From Haliclona indistincta (taxonomy: Eukaryota > Porifera > Demospongiae > Haplosclerida > Chalinidae), in assembly GCA_964017065.1 (NCBI GenBank), contig OZ024787.1, positions 12,588,234-12,652,233 of the forward strand: a stretch of DNA of 64,000 nucleotides. Reading direction: 5' to 3'. The notes under the pieces were generated by a model. It had not been told where the DNA came from and searched no databases. It saw only the letters and a program-made list of their open reading frames with translations. A program made the position numbers and the translations under genes. Shown piece by piece: positions 35,601 to 47,014 of the stretch; within the stretch, counting starts at the first letter, position 1, and every line of letters starts with the position of its first letter.

Positions 35601-37458
35601 TACCTGGACCAGAGCAGTGAAGCAGCTGTTCTCACTCTAGATCGCTCCATTCAGGAAGCATTCAAAGATGCTGATTTCATGAAGAACAACATCCTGTGTC
35701 CAGTCAGCAAGCCAGGAGAGGAGGAACGATACATCCACCCACTGGATAATGTTAGTGGTGGCTCCAGTGACATAGAGGAGCTTCGTCAGATAATCACGAC
35801 CATTGCCCACAATCGCTTCAAGCCAGTGCAAGTACCAACGTCTACCTTGTTACTTCACCTCATCCTGCGCCTGAGATATGAGGTGAGAGGATGGTGCACA
35901 GTGCAAGAGTGTGTGGAGGTTGCCAACATCTGTGGCATCTCTGAGAAAGACCTCCTGGCAGAGAATGGTGTCCTCCAGTATCTCCATGACAGGTTTGGCA
36001 CTATCCTCCATTATCGTGGCTTGAAGATCGGTCTGCGTGTTATCATCAACACTAACATCATCATGGCCCCTACCACTGAGCTCTTTGTGTATGCATTCGG
36101 TGCTAAGGAAACTGAACCAAGAATAGCAGACAGGATCCGAGCCACTGGGGAAATACCACTACGCCTGATGAACAAGATTTGCTCCTCTGAGAATGTTAAG
36201 CCTTCTGACAACAGAATCCCCACTAGTGAGATTGTAGAGCTCCTGGCCTCTCGTTACATTCTGTACGAGAATGCTAGATCTGCTAATGAAGAGACCAGCT
36301 ACTTTCTGCCTAGTCTTCTTTTACCTGATCACAAAGTAGCCAAAGAATCCAGTGACCCCCACCTCCTCTCTGCTCTCTTCTATTCTCCAATCCTCCTCTG
36401 TCCTTCTACTGGATTTGTTCCTCTCGGTCTGTTTCCAGCCACAGTAGTCAAGCTGTCCCAGCATGGATCCTGGAGTCTAGACGAGTGCAACAGATTCCGT
36501 AACCGAATTCGCTTTTACGTTCAGTATCGCAAAGAGAAGTTGCTGCATGTTGAGTTACGCACTCTATCAACTCACCTGGAGTTCCGTATTGTTTCTACCA
36601 CACCAGTTAACCCTCGCTTGATACCAGTAGTTCGTGAGGAGCTGTGGGATGCTATTATCGAGGTGTCGTCACTTTATCAGCACACACAAGACGTCAAGTG
36701 GCGGTATGGGTTCTACTGTCCCCACTCTGTGAGCTCAGGTGGTCGACCTCATCCTGCACTTTGTCAGACAATGGAGGAACCACAGGATGTGGTGTGTTCT
36801 CTATCAGATTGTCATGGAGGACCAGTTGGACTAGAGGATAGACACAAGTGCTGGTTCATGGTGAGTACATTATACTGTAATGACATGCATGTAGTGTATA
36901 GCACTTGTGTATAGTATTATCATACTCTGTTGTTGACTGCAGGTAATACAGATCAACACTGATTCTGATAGAGAAGGTAAACTGAAGGAACCTACTCATG
37001 ACATGTGAGTTACTACATAACTATCAACAGCACTGTCTGAGTATCTGTCTCTGCACAGATTGTTATCAAGAGGTGCTACTCAGCTACCCACAGCTGCTGC
37101 TGGTGTTAGTGGTGACATCAATAGAACACTCAGTGAGTTACAATGATGAGGAGAGTGTCCCTGTTATCATAATTAATTTTCAGCTGTTAATGACCTGTGT
37201 GATGTGTTGGCTGTGATTCGTGATCTCAATGACTGGAAGGACCTTGGACTACAACTAGGCCTTCTCTATCCAACACTGAAAAGGATAGACCTTGAGCAGC
37301 GAGGCATTATTAATAGCTGCAGGATAGACATGCTCTCAGCATGGCTGCAGCAACAAGACAACGTCTCACAGAGGGGAGTCCCTTCATGGTGTGTGTTGAG
37401 AGCTGCACTGCAGAGTATGGGAGAGCATGAGACAGCTGACAGGATCCGCAGCAACTGA
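23675..37458 (+). CDS. Ankyrin-Roc-COR-Death protein A (complete, 10 exons)
   Basis: Exons 23675-23695, 23853-23957, 25833-25934, 27038-27136, 28260-28358, 29641-29713, 34693-36860, 36943-37004, 37059-37132, 37184-37458 join in phase to about 1025 residues. Five ankyrin units, one per exon, lead (residues about 8-166). A Roc GTPase follows: P-loop [11 protein letters not shown] (198-206), an inserted Pro/Ser-rich stretch with a 36-base tandem repeat (35018-35090), the G3 motif VDIGGQ (383-388) and a G4-like IGTYLD. Then a COR region ([17 protein letters not shown] and on) and a C-terminal Death domain (about 935-1015; [19 protein letters not shown]). This is the DAPK1 layout without the kinase. 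Death domains recruit partners in cell-death or immune signalling, so a cytosolic sensor or adaptor role is inferred. Confidence 0.88.
24491..24781. mobile_element. hAT-type MITE (copy A only)
   Basis: The ends CAGTGGCGTGTCTAGG and CCTAGATACGCCACTG are inverted, and the 8-base duplication GTTGTGAT flanks both sides. Copy B has the unoccupied site near 48915. These are standard hAT features; no transposase inside. Confidence 0.9.
24948..25075. repeat. Inverted repeat with about 45-base arms
   Basis: CCAAACGTTTTGACTG...GCAGTCTTC returns inverted at 25025-25072. It is present in both copies; in B the loop carries the insertion 49628-50332. Confidence 0.8.
26236..26421. mobile_element. TA-target MITE (copy A only)
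   Basis: Inverted ends CCGTATAGCCGG with TA on both sides; copy B at about 57150 has a single TA and no element. Typical of a mariner-like miniature element. Confidence 0.9.
27453..27914. mobile_element. Older TA-target MITE (both copies)
   Basis: The ends CAGTGAAACCTGG and CTCAGGTTTCACTG are flanked by TA. The homologue in copy B is about 58196-58671, so insertion preceded duplication. Confidence 0.75.
29250..29460 (+). pseudogene. hAT transposase C-terminal fragment
   Basis: Reads [20 protein letters not shown], then [17 protein letters not shown] and a final [12 protein letters not shown]. This is the conserved hAT dimerisation region. Only about 70 codons remain, surrounded by ATCGCGATA/ATTATCGTG-rich repeats, in copy A intron 5; copy B lacks it. 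Confidence 0.82.
30084..31340. mobile_element. GCCTCGGTGG repeat, with a nested TAACCCTCGG repeat
   Basis: Starts with GGCACCGAAGGTGCTTATGC and ends with a palindrome (CCTCGTGGCTCCGCCCACCG). Related copies lie at 31523-32270 (inverted), 49628-50332 and 63682 to the edge. Inside, 30743-31292 matches the separate insertion 56532-57070. No coding capacity seen. Confidence 0.7.
31385..31520. repeat. Foldback around GATACCGAGT / ACTGGTATC
   Basis: Imperfect inverted repeat (TTATAGATACC... with TTATAAACC...GGTTTATAA... and GGTATCTAA) similar in style to 60197-60335. Confidence 0.6.
31523..32270. mobile_element. Second GCCTCGGTGG-family repeat (inverted)
   Basis: Begins TATGCCTCGGTGGGCAGAGC and ends CAGCACCGCTTTGGTGCTTT, the inverse order of 49628-50332. 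Confidence 0.7.
32300..32930 (+). other. Ser/Thr/Pro-rich open segment split by a MITE
   Basis: A frame rich in Ser, Thr and Pro (32300-32560, then 32807-32918) is interrupted by a miniature element (32562-32806) with ends TAATACCCCGTTCACACT and its inverse. It lies in intron 6 of Death gene A and could be a relic linker exon of a paralogue. No splice evidence supports expression. Confidence 0.35.
33128..34252. mobile_element. Two adjacent TTAA-target MITEs
   Basis: TTAAGGGTGCAGTGTC (33128) and CTGCACCCTTAA (to 33629) bound one unit. TTAAGGGTGCACGCAACT (33626) and AGTTGCGTGCACCCTTAA (to 34252) bound another. TTAA at each end points to piggyBac-like mobilisation. No transposase inside. Confidence 0.72.
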
Positions 37459-37854
37459 TGGTGAGTTGTGACTATAGTACGTCATTGTGAGTGTGTGTTG
37501 TCCCTCTCATACAGGAGCAGAACTATAGCTCCAGTGCAGCATGCAGGACAGCAACAGATGAGGTCACCTAGCTGCAGTGTGGGAGCTATTATATTGAACT
37601 GACCTTCCTCTATCTTTCTATTCAATCTATCTTTCTGTCTTTCATACATTTTTTATCTTTTTACACTTTGTAAAAGGCATATAATTTCACTATTAAATGT
37701 TACAGGTTAAAAATCATTTTTTCATGTTAATACGTACCATTGTTGAATAGTCCCAGTGTAGTGGGTATCAGGTGCTGTACAGTGATATACTGGAGTAGTG
37801 TAGTACTGTACTGTAGATAGGTACCATAGAATGATGTCATTACACCAGACACAT

Positions 37855-37970
37855 AGAACATGCAAGTGTATTATAGCACTTGTGTATAGTATTATCATGC
37901 TCTGTTGTTAACTGCAGGTAATACAGATCAACACTGATTCTGATAGAGATGGTAAACTGAATAAAGCCAT
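37855..37970 (+). pseudogene. Duplicated exon 8 of Death gene A
   Basis: The block from GCACTTGTGTATAGTATTAT through GGTAATACAGATCAACACTG repeats 36890-36985, including the acceptor and most of exon 8, about 400 bases after the stop of gene A. The reading diverges afterwards and no partner exons follow. Confidence 0.75.
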
Positions 37971-38329
37971 GGACAAATGGGAAGTGGTTGCACGGAGAAC
38001 AAAGCTGACCCTCCCTTCACTTGGGCTACCATTATAGATACTCTACGTTCTCCAATTGTGTATGAAAAATTAAAGTACAAGACCCCAATACACAAGAAAT
38101 TAATAGTCTGACTGACACACATTTTAGGCTCACTCCTGCATTTTACTAGCTAGTGATGTTGAAATGCTTGGATGTTAGAGACCAGCTATTCTGAAACAGT
38201 AAATGCTATTTAGTAGCTACATACCAACTTTGCTTTAGTTTGGTCTCTCTCTTTCATGTGTTACAGTAACTATCAAAACAGATTATAAACTGATTTGTAC
38301 AACAACAGAGCAGTGGGTGTGGTCTGATG

Positions 38330-41300
38330 CTACAGTTCAGTGTGGTCTGTACTTGATGGCTTCTCCTCCTCTTGCCCAGCACCATCTTCTCCCTGATCCT
38401 CCTCTGGTGCCTCATCCTCTCCCTCAGCTGGCTCCTGTTCCTCTCCTCCCTCGTCGTCATCAGTCGCTGTACCATCCACACGCTTCTCCACGTACTTGAT
38501 CAGATCTTCTAAAGTGCGTCCACCACTATAGTCTAGTGCCTGAAGGTGTGTGAAGCAATGAAGATGATCTATCTTGTAATGAGCTGCTACTGACCTTGTC
38601 TGAACCCTTGGGGAAGAACTTTAGTGTAGGGAATCCATTGATAGTAAACCCATCCACCTCGTTCTTGGTGCATGGAGTCCATCTTGGCAATGATGACATC
38701 ATCGTTTTCCTTGAAGTGTTCTCCTAGATCATCCCAGATAGGAGCTAGCTGTTTACAGTGACCACACCATGGAGCATCTGAGATGTGATAAAATAAATTT
38801 TAAGGTAGCAGGTGGAAAAGAGTGCTGGTGTGCGCTATAAGTAAAATAAGGCGTAGGACACATCAGGCTTGCGCTGGTACGTGACTATTTAGCTTTCAGC
38901 AAACTGTCGCTTACGTCACATGACGTGATCAACATCAAGCAACTGGTTCGAATCAGCTTGATCTTGTTCCAGTGCGAACGTGCTCGATGCATGCAGCTTG
39001 AATCAGTTTGATTCTAATGTGAATTGAAACTGCATTGTAGTGTGGATTATTCGATAAAACAAGTTGCACAAAATAATATTGTGTGTAACTGTTGGGTCTG
39101 GGTACTGGTAAAACCAGGAACGGGAAACGAGGAAACGGGAAATAAGAAACGGGAAATGGGAAATAAGAAATGGCGCCATTATTACACTAAAACTACTAAA
39201 TCCTAAACCTACGACCCTAAAAACCTTCGCCTAACAGCACCCAGTATGGACCTAACGGCGCCAGTATGGACCTAACGGCACCAGTATGGACCTGACAGCG
39301 CTCAGCATTCGCCTAACATGCCATAATAGTACTGGGCACTGTTACCCGGGTGGAACGAACCGCGTGATTTCACACTGCAGTCGCGATCTCGTTACGTATC
39401 CCGTGAACTCGTACACATCACGTCAGATGTCGTCCTCGCGGGTTCTTACATTGTAGCACTTTGCTAAGCGAGATCTCGAGCGATGATGCGTGCCTCGAGT
39501 TGCCACCAAAAGTGCTAAATGGCTGTTCTATTTGCGTCAAGTTGTGTACGTACCTGTATCGAGGGCGCCTATGTTCCCGCTGTGAGCTCTAGCTGCGTTC
39601 ACTGGAAGATGTACAGCGATTAAGGCTGGTTGTTACGATCCTGGTTGCGAATTAAGCAAGAAAGGCGAGCATTCAGACTCGATCTCCACAACGATCTCGT
39701 GAGATACCGGTGAACGCGCGCCACGCACGCCGGTAGGCGGTACTTGAGTGATCACGTGAGATACCGCAAGAGCACGCGCACGATCACCCGGGAACTGGCA
39801 AGATCTCACTGGTTCTCTCCTTTCCGAGATTGCTACGGCGGCTTAAAGCACCAGATAACAAACTACCAACGATGGAAAACTTGACTTGAACAGCCAACCA
39901 TCTCCAAGAAGAACCAAGACTACTGGGTTCATTCATTATGCTCAAAGCTAGGACTTACTGTGTGATGATCCACTGCAGTAGATACAACAGAGATTTTAGT
40001 CACGGTTTAGTATTATAATAATTATTGTTACATCAACAATTTAATAATAAAGACAAAGCTGCATGTGTAGAGGTGAAGTTGTCTAGCTTGCCGCCTGCTA
40101 TTAGTCTGCGTCGCGACTGACCTGGATGGAGAAAGTCATAGCATAATAACAACAGCGCATCTAGTAATGTACCAGTATAACAGCAGCAGTCAGTAGCAAC
40201 AACCATGGAAGAACACAGCGGGAACAAAGGTAGCTGAGATAGTTGATGTGTAGGTAGATCTCTAACAGCAGGCAGTGTTCGTACAGCGCATCCAAGTAAG
40301 TTAGTTATCGCAGTGGCAGTGCTAATTCTCCTGCCGTCGTGGTCCCGCGGTTTCTATCGCCGAGTAACAACGAGATTCTAACGATATACCGCTGATAATC
40401 GGCGGGTTTCATTGTTAATATCTCGCGTCATGTAACCGTGATCACGCAACATTATTGTGAAATCTCGCGGTTCGTTCCACCCGGGTAGGTCCATACTGGC
40501 ACTGTTAGGTCCATACTGGCGCCGTTAGGTCCATACTGGCCCGTTAGGTCCATACTGGCGCAGTTAGGTCCATACTGGGCGCTGTTAGGCGAAGGTTTTT
40601 AGGTTTTTAGGGTCTTGGGTTTAGGATTTAGTAGTTTTAGTGTAATAATGGCGCCATTTCTTATTTCCCATTTCCCGTTTCTTATTTCCCATTTCCCGTT
40701 CCTGGTTTTACCAGTACCCGTTGTGTCAGCCTGTTCAAATGCTTAGGTGTGCAACAATTAGAATAGCTCTTTACACTTTCTACTGTATGTCAACAAAACA
40801 CTAGTGTATCACATGATGATGGGTACTCACAGAATTCAACAAAGACGTGTATACTCTCATCACGAGCGACTTCAGCAAAGTTCTTACCAACCAGTACCTT
40901 GACTGGTTTCTTATCCCAGTCATCAGGAATATCCTCTGTATTCAAATGAGCCTATACAAGATAACAATAGAGAATAATGAAAAATAGTTACTACACTATC
41001 TACTAACTAGTACACGATCTACTAACTAGTACACTACTACCGTACAGCTAGATATTTTGGTGGACTAAATTTTGGCAATTTGGCGAATCGTCAAGCATCC
41101 GCCAAAATATTAGTCGCCAAACTCAAAATCTGGGACATTCGCCAAAATTTTGTCCACCAAAATTTCTAGCCATACGGTAGTTTGGATCCACACGATATTC
41201 TATTCTAATTGATGCCCTTCAATGATTCTGCTAAACTGGGTCTAGCACCATGATTGCTAGTACTTGCTCACCTTTACTTTACCATCTGTGTAATCTTGTA

Positions 41301-43209
41301 CAAACTGTTTCAGTTTCTCTTCATCGAGACCATCAAACTCTGGTTTGTATCGTTTCATCTCGTCACCAACCTCGATCAGTCTAGCACAAGGCATCTGGAG
41401 AATATGTGAAAGCAGGGGGTACCAGAAAGAAAAATTACCGACCCCAGGCCAAAAAGTGGGTGGGTGGGTGGGTTGAGAGGGTTTTTACACAAAAAGTCAT
41501 TTTGCGTAAATTTTAGCCACTACATTTCTGGTGCTCTGTAGAGTTGTTTTACAGGTTCTTGACATCAGAAGAGGTCTATATCATGCAGATATAACATGCT
41601 TTAGTTATTATTTACAGTGTGTATATACATACACTGTAAAAAGGAGATAAAAGCATAATGTATTATGTTGTGAAGGGTGTGGAATGGAGGCGTGGCTAGC
41701 ATAATCAGCTGCTTCTACTTGAATTGTAAGCCAGGCAGTTATTCTATTCACCAGCTTCTGCAGTAGATTCAGTTGCACTCAGCCCTTGAGTGTTGTTCTT
41801 CCGTCGAAAGAAGCTATCAAATCGTGGAGTTTTAGCAGCATTGGGTGCGTTTTCTGCGACGAGCACTCTCTGAAACGTGTAGTCGCTTAATCTTGGCCAC
41901 ATTCACAGGGGTAGTGCAGTCGCTTTCTGATCTCTGCTTGCTGCAGCAGTGTTCTGTATGATCAAGATCGATACTACACTCGCGCTATCGACGACGAGCT
42001 ACGTGTACGCGATCGCCATCTTTTCATGAATATTAATTAGATCGCGTTGTGAATATCATTATATGACACGTTATGACGTAGTGGGTGGGTGGGTAATGGG
42101 GCTATGTAAAAAACCGGCCTGGGGTCGACAATTTCCGCCACTGGCACCCCCTGTGTGAAAGAGTAGATATAGCACACGACACTGACTAAAGCAACAAATA
42201 TGCAGCAGTACTAGCTAGTGCTGTACAGAAGCTGTTACAGGACAGATGAGCAGGTATTAAAAGTCGTCTTGGGTAGCACAAATTGGAGTAATGTGATGCT
42301 GTGAAGTGTATGAGCAACTCACGTCATCTTTCTCGAGATTGAAGAATTCCATGATACGCACAGACTGCTCTTCAGATGAGTCAATGTGTACGAACAATAC
42401 CTATATAGGGAGAGAGAGGGAGGGAGGGAGAGAGGGAGAGAGAGGGAGAGATTAATCGTAAGTGACAATGTGTTGATCACTCTCTATGTGCATTGAAAAT
42501 ACTATTGAATTATTATTGTATGATAAGATTATAACAAAACTATAGTCACAACATCCTGTCAGAGAATGTGATATAGTAGGTGTGAGCAGGACCACAACAC
42601 AACCATAGTCACTATGATCACCTACACACAATCACACACTCACCATCACACTATCACACACCTCTCACTGCTCTATCTCTCACCTTTCCCTTGAACTGAG
42701 CTGCTACTCTCCTCAAGCTAGCCACAACCTCATCATACTGTTCACCATCGCCTGGGAAGAAACTAAGCAGATGGCTCTTGATGTCACCGCCAAATATCTT
42801 GGGAGCAGTCTGAAACAACAAACGAGGTCAACATTGTTAACATATTGAAAGAGATAGTGGGATTGAAAGCATGTTATTATTAGAAGAATTGGCTTCTCTT
42901 TCTAAGAGAGAGAGACAGGGAAGTGACTTGGACGAAGTCTCTTCAACTCCCTCTATGAGTTATTATTGAAGCTAAACCACAGGTATTGGCAGCCATTATG
43001 ACATGAAGGAAGTAAAACAGAAAGGAACACTAGAGGGAAGATAGACAGCTAACCTCATTTGAGAATTTAGTGAGTAGAGCAAGTTGTTCTCCTTGGATGA
43101 ACTTGACGATATCCTCATCTTTGTACTCTCCAGTGAAGGGCACAACCTTGTCCTCACCTTCGTACTAGAGAGAGAATAGAGAGAGAGAGAGGGAGAGAGA
43201 GAGAGAAGT

Positions 43210-43263
<54 letters not shown>

Positions 43264-43671
43264 AAAAAAGTCAAATACAAAGAACTCCTACACTATCCCC
43301 AAACGCTTGGCTACAAAGCAAATCTCGTCACCATCGAAATAGGATCAAGAGGATTCATATCTATAAACACGATAAAATCTTTAATCTCTCTGACACCAGG
43401 GCAAAAACAACAAACAAAAGGCCTCCTCAAGGTACTTATAAAAACAGTCATCAACGAATCCTTTGACATTTACAAGTCTAGGAACATCACAAACTTGCCT
43501 CTATCCCCTTCCTAATTACAGTTCTGTATTATATCACATCACACACGTGTTAGACCCATGAATTTATGCGCTATGTTTTTGTAGAACATAGGCACTTTCA
43601 GGACTAAGTCTAACCCTCCACCTTTGTATATTATAACCCTCATTAAAAGTTGGAGATCCAAAAAAAAAAAA

Positions 43672-43754
<83 letters not shown>

Positions 43755-44501
43755 TAAATGTAGCCTGGAAAGACTATATGTACATGCCGTGTGTATGTGT
43801 ATGTGAGAGAAAGAGGTGTTATTTACCGGTCTGTATACGACTATGGTCTCCATTTCTGCTCCCAAAGCTTTAGCTATATCGCTGGATTTGGTGATTGCGA
43901 ATGACACGGAATCCATCACTGCAGCGGCTGCAAGATATGCGACGGCTTTCTCCGATGTGTTTGACTCAAAGAAACCGACAACCGCGACTTCGCCTTTGGC
44001 GATGAACTCCTTAGCTGCATCTACCTCAGTCAGCTCGACAGCACGGGGACCAGAATTCTTCACAACCAAGCCGACGATTTCACTAGCAGTACGCCCACCT
44101 GAGAAAGAGGACAATAACAAAAAGAGTGAATGTGGCAATAGAAGATGTTGAATAGATGAAGACACATTCTTTGAGTGAATTAAATTTTTGTAGATCAACT
44201 TTTGTAGAAACCTTCAAAATCGAAAAATCCCATAAAACCACATGCAAAGCTAAAGATTTGTAAAGATTTAGAGAAAAGAGATAACTTTTAAGATTATACC
44301 AACCGTTGTATTCCTTCTTGTTGCCGCTCTTGAAGAAGAACAGTGTAGGGTATCCCCTCACTCCATATTCCTCGGCGAGGTCGCTCTCCACTGTGGCGTC
44401 CACCTTGGCTAGTTTGATGCTAGATCCATCAGCTACCAGCTGCAACGAGGCTTTGTCGTATTCTGGCACCAACGACTTGCAGTGACCACACCAGGGAGCA
44501 T
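38330..44501 (-). CDS. Protein disulfide isomerase (PDIA1-type), 5'-incomplete, one frameshift
   Basis: Exons 44501-44304, 44098-43827, 43164-43054, 42809-42684, 42400-42323, 41394-41272, 40951-40831, 38777-38595 and 38539-38330 join in phase and give the a-b-b'-a' order with two thioredoxin sites APWCGHCK (44490 and 38770), then an acidic tail ending HTEL, a KDEL-like ER-retention variant. PDI forms and rearranges disulfides in the ER lumen. The first exon(s) with signal peptide and the strand before the first CGHC are not found to the right, where duplication copy B begins. In exon 38777-38595 four extra bases (38671-38674) after IAKMDS shift the frame. Removing them restores the family motif [12 protein letters not shown], so it is either a recent mutation or an assembly error. 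Confidence 0.87.
39100..40719. mobile_element. Long-TIR element (MULE-like), host of a nested MITE
   Basis: Arms of about 140 bases (39100-39240 and 40575-40719; starting GGGTACTGGTAAAACCAGG) are nearly identical inverted repeats. Subterminal copies of TAGGTCCATACTGGC follow: three on the left and five on the right. Flanking 9-mers GTTGGGTCT and GTTGTGTCA agree at 7 of 9, suggesting a decayed 9-base target duplication as in Mutator-like elements. It lies in a PDI intron and has no gene of its own. Confidence 0.78.
39345..40485. mobile_element. Deletion derivative of the CACTA-like element
   Basis: Same CCCGGGTGGAACGAACCGCG ends and TA flanks as 1823-8213. The left about 370 and right about 770 bases match the autonomous copy, with both genes removed. 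It is nested in the element at 39100-40719. Confidence 0.92.
41040..41177. mobile_element. TA-target MITE in PDI intron
   Basis: Inverted ends CCGTACAGCTAGATATTTTG and CAAAATTTCTAGCCATACGG flanked by TA; 138 bases, no gene. Confidence 0.85.
41415..42151. mobile_element. Inverted-repeat element (GGGGGTACCAG ends)
   Basis: Imperfect inverted ends share GGGGGT.CCAG and CGACCCCAGGCC, with GGGTGGGTGGGT just inside both. It is 737 bases, in a PDI intron, without coding capacity. Flanks share TGTGAAAG, possibly a target duplication. Confidence 0.72.
43168..43260. repeat. (GA)n microsatellite in PDI intron
   Basis: GA repeats abutting the acceptor of exon 43164-43054. Confidence 0.93.
43660..43752. 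repeat. (GA)n microsatellite in PDI intron
   Basis: An A-run followed by GA repeats. Confidence 0.93.
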
Positions 44502-44502
44502 C

Positions 44503-44670
<168 letters not shown>

Positions 44671-44934
44671 AGTGAAGTGAGTGAGCTTTTACAAAAGATA
44701 GAGTATATCGGGGGAGAGTGTTTACTCACAAAATTCTTTTCACTTATTAGTATGACATGTGCTATCTTGCATAAAAATAAGTTTTATCAATAGTTCTCTG
44801 TAAAAGAACGCTACCAGAGAGCATGATAAGATGACGAGGCACACAGACCAACACAGATTCCAATGACACAAGACTGAGCATGTCAGATTGTGGGTTTATC
44901 CATGGTTTAATACTTTGAAAATTATATTACAAAA

Positions 44935-45076
44935 CACTAGTGTATCACATGATGATGGTACTCGCAGAATTCAACAAAGACGTGTTTACTCTCATCACGA
45001 GCGACTTCAGCAAAGTTCTTACCAACCAGTACCTTGACTGGTTTCTGATCCTAGTCATACTCTGTGTTCAAATGAG
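44935..45076 (-). pseudogene. Partial duplicate of PDI exon 40951-40831
   Basis: Matches the exon encoding [17 protein letters not shown] and its flanks, but the donor reads GC instead of GT and an internal deletion of about ten bases breaks the frame. It sits between the PDI gene and duplication copy B. Confidence 0.82.
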
Positions 45077-45480
45077 ACAATTAATGATAGAATACTATAG
45101 ATCACTCTTATAAACAATACTATCAATAATACAGTGAGTATATTTAGTACACTATAGATCAATACATAATCTACTAATAGTACACTACATGGTTTACTAT
45201 ATAAAACAGTAGTGATACATCCATTCCATAGTTCTCTGGTTTACATACATTCATTTGGTTCATGATTCAAATAAACTGAGCTTCAATTTTGATAATTATA
45301 GTTTATTCATTGATAAGTGTTCAACTGTTTACACACCACAGATATTCAAGTAGCACTATAATGATGATTATAATAACATGCATGTAGTACATGTAGGGAT
45401 ATAGGTATTGGTTGCTATGGATACAATTACATGCTAAGTTTGGATTGCTCATTAGACAGACAATGTTGTGTACTAAATGA
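45077..45480. other. Junction region PDI / copy B
   Basis: AT-rich; the first part resembles the PDI intron at 40960-41040. No exon of either gene is supported, and this is where missing PDI 5' and NPL4 3' exons would have been expected. Confidence 0.5.
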
Positions 45481-46154
45481 TGTGTGGAGGAGAGTACCTG
45501 ATATCCCTTCATTACGATCTGATTCTGGTCATTACCAGAGACACACAGTCACAAACTTGGATCCAAAGGTGCCTCCCTTAGCCTCACCACACAGATTAGA
45601 GTAGAGGTTCAGCCGCCATGATGCACTCCTCTGCACTCAACCAGTGAGTGTGCTGTAGTCAGGCAAGACAGGGTCATACAGCTACTGAGCTAGTCACTAA
45701 TATGTTCCTCTTGTGAGCTACTCTACCATTGCCTTCTGACTCCAGATCAGTGAATATCCATCCAACCTACACACAAGCTAGCTCAAATGATCCACACACA
45801 ATCTCTCACACTGACTCACTCTCTGTAGTCCAAGGTAGCCAGCTAGTTCATCTACATGTCGTGATTTAGGATCTTCTAGTAGCTCAACACTATACTGTGA
45901 ACAAGCCTACACATGAACACACCCATAGCTATAGTGCCATCACAGCAGTGTTATTGTACTAACCTGTGGTGGTTCATATATCGCAGCTACAACAGCCTTT
46001 ATACCTAGTGGTACCTCTTCATACTGCTCATAGCGACCGATCAGAAACCCCACCCTCTGAGCCCCTCCTGACTGTCTCCATCCCTCCAGGAACTTGTCAA
46101 CAATAACAGAATCTTCAAACATGACATTATCAACATGACGATATGGCTACAGAA

Positions 46155-46180
46155 AGAGAGGGAGAGAGAGAGGGAGGGAG

Positions 46181-46242
<62 letters not shown>

Positions 46243-46262
46243 GAGGGAGGGAGAGGGATAGA
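46155..46262. repeat. (GA)n microsatellite in NPL4-B intron
   Basis: GA/GGGA repeats next to exon 46146-45964. Confidence 0.93.
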
Positions 46263-46731
46263 TGAGGGAAGGAGGAAGCGGGAGGGAGGGAGAAGGCTGG
46301 TCAACAGCTGGAGAGGGTTATCACTGACTTGTCTAGCTAGAGTAACAGCACTGGGCTGACACTTGGTACAGATTCCTGCTGGCCATGGAGCATGGTCCAG
46401 ACACCCACTCTTGATCTTACAGCTGAGATCTTCAAGATACACAAACTTGCCTCTTCACAAAAGAACAGAAAGACAGATTATGATGGTGTGTGTGTGTGGT
46501 GACATACTTATCAACTCCGCTCTTTAGTTTTCTCAGATAACAATGAAATGAGAGATGTTTAATAGGTGGATCACGGCTCTGTAGATACTGAGGGTCCCAT
46601 GACTACAATAACACAACACACTAGTAACCAATAGGATAAGCTACTGGTCTGCCACATTATGTAGCAGCTGGTACTGACACTAACCTGCAGTGGAGCACAG
46701 TTGAGACACTTGCCTTGAGGACCATGATGAC

Positions 46732-46735
<4 letters not shown>

Positions 46736-46789
<54 letters not shown>

Positions 46790-46823
46790 GGGGAGAGGGA
46801 GAGGGAGAGAGAGAGAGAGAGGT
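46736..46823. repeat. (GA)n microsatellite in NPL4-B
   Basis: On the minus strand it forms the pyrimidine tract before exon 46733-46685. Its flank matches the right side of the copy A deletion junction. Confidence 0.93.
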
Positions 46824-47014
46824 GAATTCAGTTGATGAGTGGTGTGTGTGTCTCAGTACAGTTGAGGGTCTCTGTCTCGGTGTACATGTATTAATCCATC
46901 TCTCTTCTTCAGTAATTGATCAATCTCATCCTCCATCGTATCCTTGGTCGTCTCTTGCTGTAGACCACGCCCACTGGTCTCTGACAGATACAACATGTCC
47001 CCATGCCTGTTTAA

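Larger units (their letters stand above)
21988..37458. repeat. Segmental duplication copy A (NPL4 + ANK-Roc-COR-Death)
   Basis: From about 21990 the sequence matches 45490 onwards, interrupted by copy-specific insertions and deletions, through 29820 (matching 61860). It matches again at 34525-34670 (matching 63530-63670), just upstream of exon 7 of the Death gene. Introns are nearly identical in many places. The left border falls next to the last visible NPL4 exon. Confidence 0.92.
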
